A stretch of DNA of 7,989 nucleotides, taken from assembly GCA_003541875.1 (NCBI GenBank), contig DPLS01000406.1, forward strand, positions 1 through 7,989. The letters are read 5' to 3'. Position numbers and translations under genes: made by a program. The notes beneath the pieces were generated by a model. It was given only the letters and a program-made list of their open reading frames with translations, had not been told where the DNA came from and searched no databases. Source of the DNA: Bacteroidota bacterium (GTDB taxonomy: Bacteria; Bacteroidota; Ignavibacteria; UBA10030; UBA6906). This document shows positions 6,440-7,989 of the stretch, in pieces (position 1 is the first letter of the stretch; each line of letters starts with the position of its first letter).

Positions 6440-7336
6440 CTAAGCTCTCTTGACTGAGAACACCTCGATACGGTCTCCTAATACGCCGAACGCCGTCGTG
6501 AGCCAGTAGTTCGGATACTGGAAACACTTCTTACCCATTCGTTGTAATAACGGTCCGCGCAATGTTACGTCCTTTGGGGTAATGAGAACTTCTTTTAGCA
6601 TTGTAACCTCAAACCCAACCCTCTGCAAGAGATTCCTCATACTGGCAGGGCGATATTCAAAGAGATGATACGGCGGGAGGTGAACAGCTGCCCGTTTTCC
6701 AACGAAAGAGTAGAGAAGAAAACCGAAACGTGAAAAGAGCGTGTTGGTTTGCATCGGGCATTCAACGGCAAGTAATCCGCCTGTTCTCAGGACGCGATGT
6801 ATCTCTGCAAGTGTGGCGCGGGGGTCGGGTAGATGCTCGAGCACATCACCCATGAATATCACATCGAAAGAAGCGGAAGGAAACCCTACGCCTTCCAGAT
6901 TACCGGTGGTAACATCTAGATTGAATCGCTTGCGGGCAAAGTCGGCTGCCTCTGTAGAATACTCGACGCCTTTCACGTTGAACCCGACCTCACGGGCGGC
7001 ATTCAAGAACGCTCCACCGGCACAACCAACTTCTAGAAAATCTCCAGATGGTTTGTGCTGCCTGATTCGATTAAGCAGCGCGCGGTCACCTAGATTGGAT
7101 AGAGTTGCTTCATCAAAGTAGCTGCCGGCGTGTCCGCACCGAAAGTCTCCTTCAAAATATTCCTTCGAATACATCTGCGTGATCTCTTCAGAAGTCGGTT
7201 GAGGGTGGATGAAGATGATGCCACACCCCATACACTCGAACGCTCCCAGCCACCTGTCGTTGAAGTGGTAGCCAAATGGTCTCGCACGAACGTTCGTTGA
7301 TCCGCAAATGCGGCATTGCACACAGGTTTCATTCAT
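6440..7336 (-). CDS. Zinc-ribbon class I SAM-dependent methyltransferase
   Basis: The 298-residue protein has two parts. The N-terminus is a small zinc-ribbon-like module with C8-x2-C11 and C35-x2-C38, followed by the aromatic/proline segment IIFIHPQPTSEEITQMY that is common in this family. A class I SAM methyltransferase domain follows: motif I FLEVGCAGGAF at about residues 100-110, an acidic residue after the second strand (VKGVEYS), and the downstream FDVIFMGDVLEHLPDP helix/strand with LRTGGLLAVECP. This arrangement is typical of methyltransferases in surface-glycan clusters, which may modify a sugar or sugar-lipid intermediate; the acceptor is unknown. The ATG at 7336 is chosen because it overlaps the stop of the upstream glycosyltransferase (ATGA) and begins immediately before the zinc-ribbon cysteines. 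There is no strong Shine-Dalgarno sequence, so coupling probably drives initiation. Confidence 0.9.
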   Translation of the reverse strand: MNETCVQCRICGSTNVRARPFGYHFNDRWLGAFECMGCGIIFIHPQPTSEEITQMYSKEYFEGDFRCGHAGSYFDEATLSNLGDRALLNRIRQHKPSGDFLEVGCAGGAFLNAAREVGFNVKGVEYSTEAADFARKRFNLDVTTGNLEGVGFPSASFDVIFMGDVLEHLPDPRATLAEIHRVLRTGGLLAVECPMQTNTLFSRFGFLLYSFVGKRAAVHLPPYHLFEYRPASMRNLLQRVGFEVTMLKEVLITPKDVTLRGPLLQRMGKKCFQYPNYWLTTAFGVLGDRIEVFSVKRA

Positions 7337-7989
7337 TGCGATGCCAGGTCTTCAATCGCGTTTACCATGGCCTCCCACGTGTACTTCTTCTTTTCGAGTT
7401 GCACATTGAATGTAAACGATGTCTCGCACCCGTCCTCGTAGAATTGCTTGATAGCGCGAGCGAGTGCATGAGCATCGCCAGGAGGAACAAGAAGTCCTGT
7501 TTCCCCATCAACAACGACTTCTGCAAGGCCTCCAACTCGCGTGGCAATAACGGGCTTGTCGAAGTTGTACGCAATCTGAGCGATGCCACTTTGCGTTGCG
7601 GATAGGTATGGGAGAACAACAGCATCAGCGGCAGAGAAGTAAAGTCCGACCCGATCGTTCGGAATGTAGTCAGTCTGGAGTGTTACGTGCTTTTCCAGTT
7701 CCAGGGCCTTGATTTGCTCGCGGTAGCGCTCCTCATCATCGTAACACTCTCCAACAGCGAGCAGATGAACGTTGCCGGACTCCTTCAGTTCGGTCATCGC
7801 GTCTAACAACACATGGAGACCTTTGTACTTGCGGATATACCCAAAGAAGAGAATAACTCGCTCGGCAGTGATGGCAAGCCGTCTCCTTGCTTCGGTCTTG
7901 TCAATCGGGTTTCCGAAGATGTTGTACACCGGGTGTGCCGCCTTTCGGTATCGCGCCTGTGGCCAGAATCCCAGAAGGTCTTGCTCAAC
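7333..7989 (-). CDS. GT4-type (group 1) glycosyltransferase, C-terminal part; N-terminus beyond window
   Basis: This is the C-terminal Rossmann half of a GT-B retaining glycosyltransferase of the group 1 / GT4 kind, a cytoplasmic or membrane-associated enzyme that adds a sugar from a nucleotide donor to a growing glycan. The frame is open to the window edge, giving 218 visible residues; the GTG at 7929 is internal, because the sequence before it (ARYRKAAHPVYN) continues the fold. Visible signatures are ILFFGYIRKYKGLHVLLDAM (start of the donor-binding domain), then HLLAVGE, then ADAVVLPYLSATQSGIAQIA, then KPVIATRVGGLAEVV and GETGLLVPPGD. The position where GT4 enzymes usually carry the E-x7-E pair reads TQSGIAQIA, without glutamates; I believe related enzymes share this variant, but cannot check. 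The stop overlaps the next gene's ATG by 4 bp (ATGA), implying translational coupling. Donor and acceptor cannot be read from the sequence. Confidence 0.9.
   Translation of the reverse strand, partial: VEQDLLGFWPQARYRKAAHPVYNIFGNPIDKTEARRRLAITAERVILFFGYIRKYKGLHVLLDAMTELKESGNVHLLAVGECYDDEERYREQIKALELEKHVTLQTDYIPNDRVGLYFSAADAVVLPYLSATQSGIAQIAYNFDKPVIATRVGGLAEVVVDGETGLLVPPGDAHALARAIKQFYEDGCETSFTFNVQLEKKKYTWEAMVNAIEDLASQ

Noticed and set aside
6426..6527. 34-codon N-terminal extension of the second methyltransferase
   Set aside because: It overlaps the end of the preceding gene by 88 bp and shows no family-like sequence; the ATG at 6425 just after the upstream stop gives a normal N-terminus.
1..7989. 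CRISPR arrays, tRNAs, insertion sequences or attachment sites
   Set aside because: I saw no regularly spaced repeats, cloverleaf sequence, transposase motifs or terminal inverted repeats anywhere in the window.

Overview
The window (7989 bp, mixed base composition near 50% GC by eye) looks like the chromosome of a bacterium of the Fibrobacteres-Chlorobi-Bacteroidetes (FCB) superphylum. Likely relatives are the Ignavibacteria/Kapabacteria type of lineage or an uncultured neighbour. The main reason is a decayed but recognisable C-terminal sorting domain of the type IX secretion / FlgD-like kind (the ...ASGTY...KMVLLK pattern near 1010-1156). A LamG-type surface lipoprotein beside it fits. The lineage is an inference; no rRNA or other phylogenetic marker is present. 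Every gene I accept lies on the minus strand, so the text below follows transcription from high to low coordinates.

Region 7989-1376 is one compact surface-polysaccharide gene cluster of seven genes, separated by gaps of 30 bp or less, and often by 1-4 bp stop/start overlaps. In order they are: a GT4-type glycosyltransferase (cut by the window edge), a zinc-ribbon SAM methyltransferase, a second SAM methyltransferase, a GT2 glycosyltransferase, two consecutive MOP/Wzx-type lipid-linked-oligosaccharide flippases, and a third SAM methyltransferase. Together they suggest assembly of a glycan repeat unit on a lipid carrier, possible methylation of sugars, and export across the inner membrane. No polymerase, ligase or sugar-nucleotide synthesis gene is visible, so the cluster must continue beyond 7989.

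Region 1375-981 is the only substantial gap. It holds a good sigma70-like promoter (TTGACA, 17 bp, TATCTT), a pyrimidine-rich leader, and a strong ribosome binding site. These are followed by the remains of a secreted-protein gene: an intact signal peptide that stops after 25 codons, joined out of frame to the tail of a sorting domain that carries its own in-frame TGA. The large middle of the gene is missing. This looks like an internal-deletion pseudogene, or an assembly collapse.

Region 980-1 is the first 326 codons of an outer-surface lipoprotein. It has a lipobox cysteine at residue 19, a beta-rich N-terminal domain, then a LamG/concanavalin-like domain, and it runs off the window. Its start has a strong Shine-Dalgarno sequence, and it may be read from the same promoter as the gene remnant.
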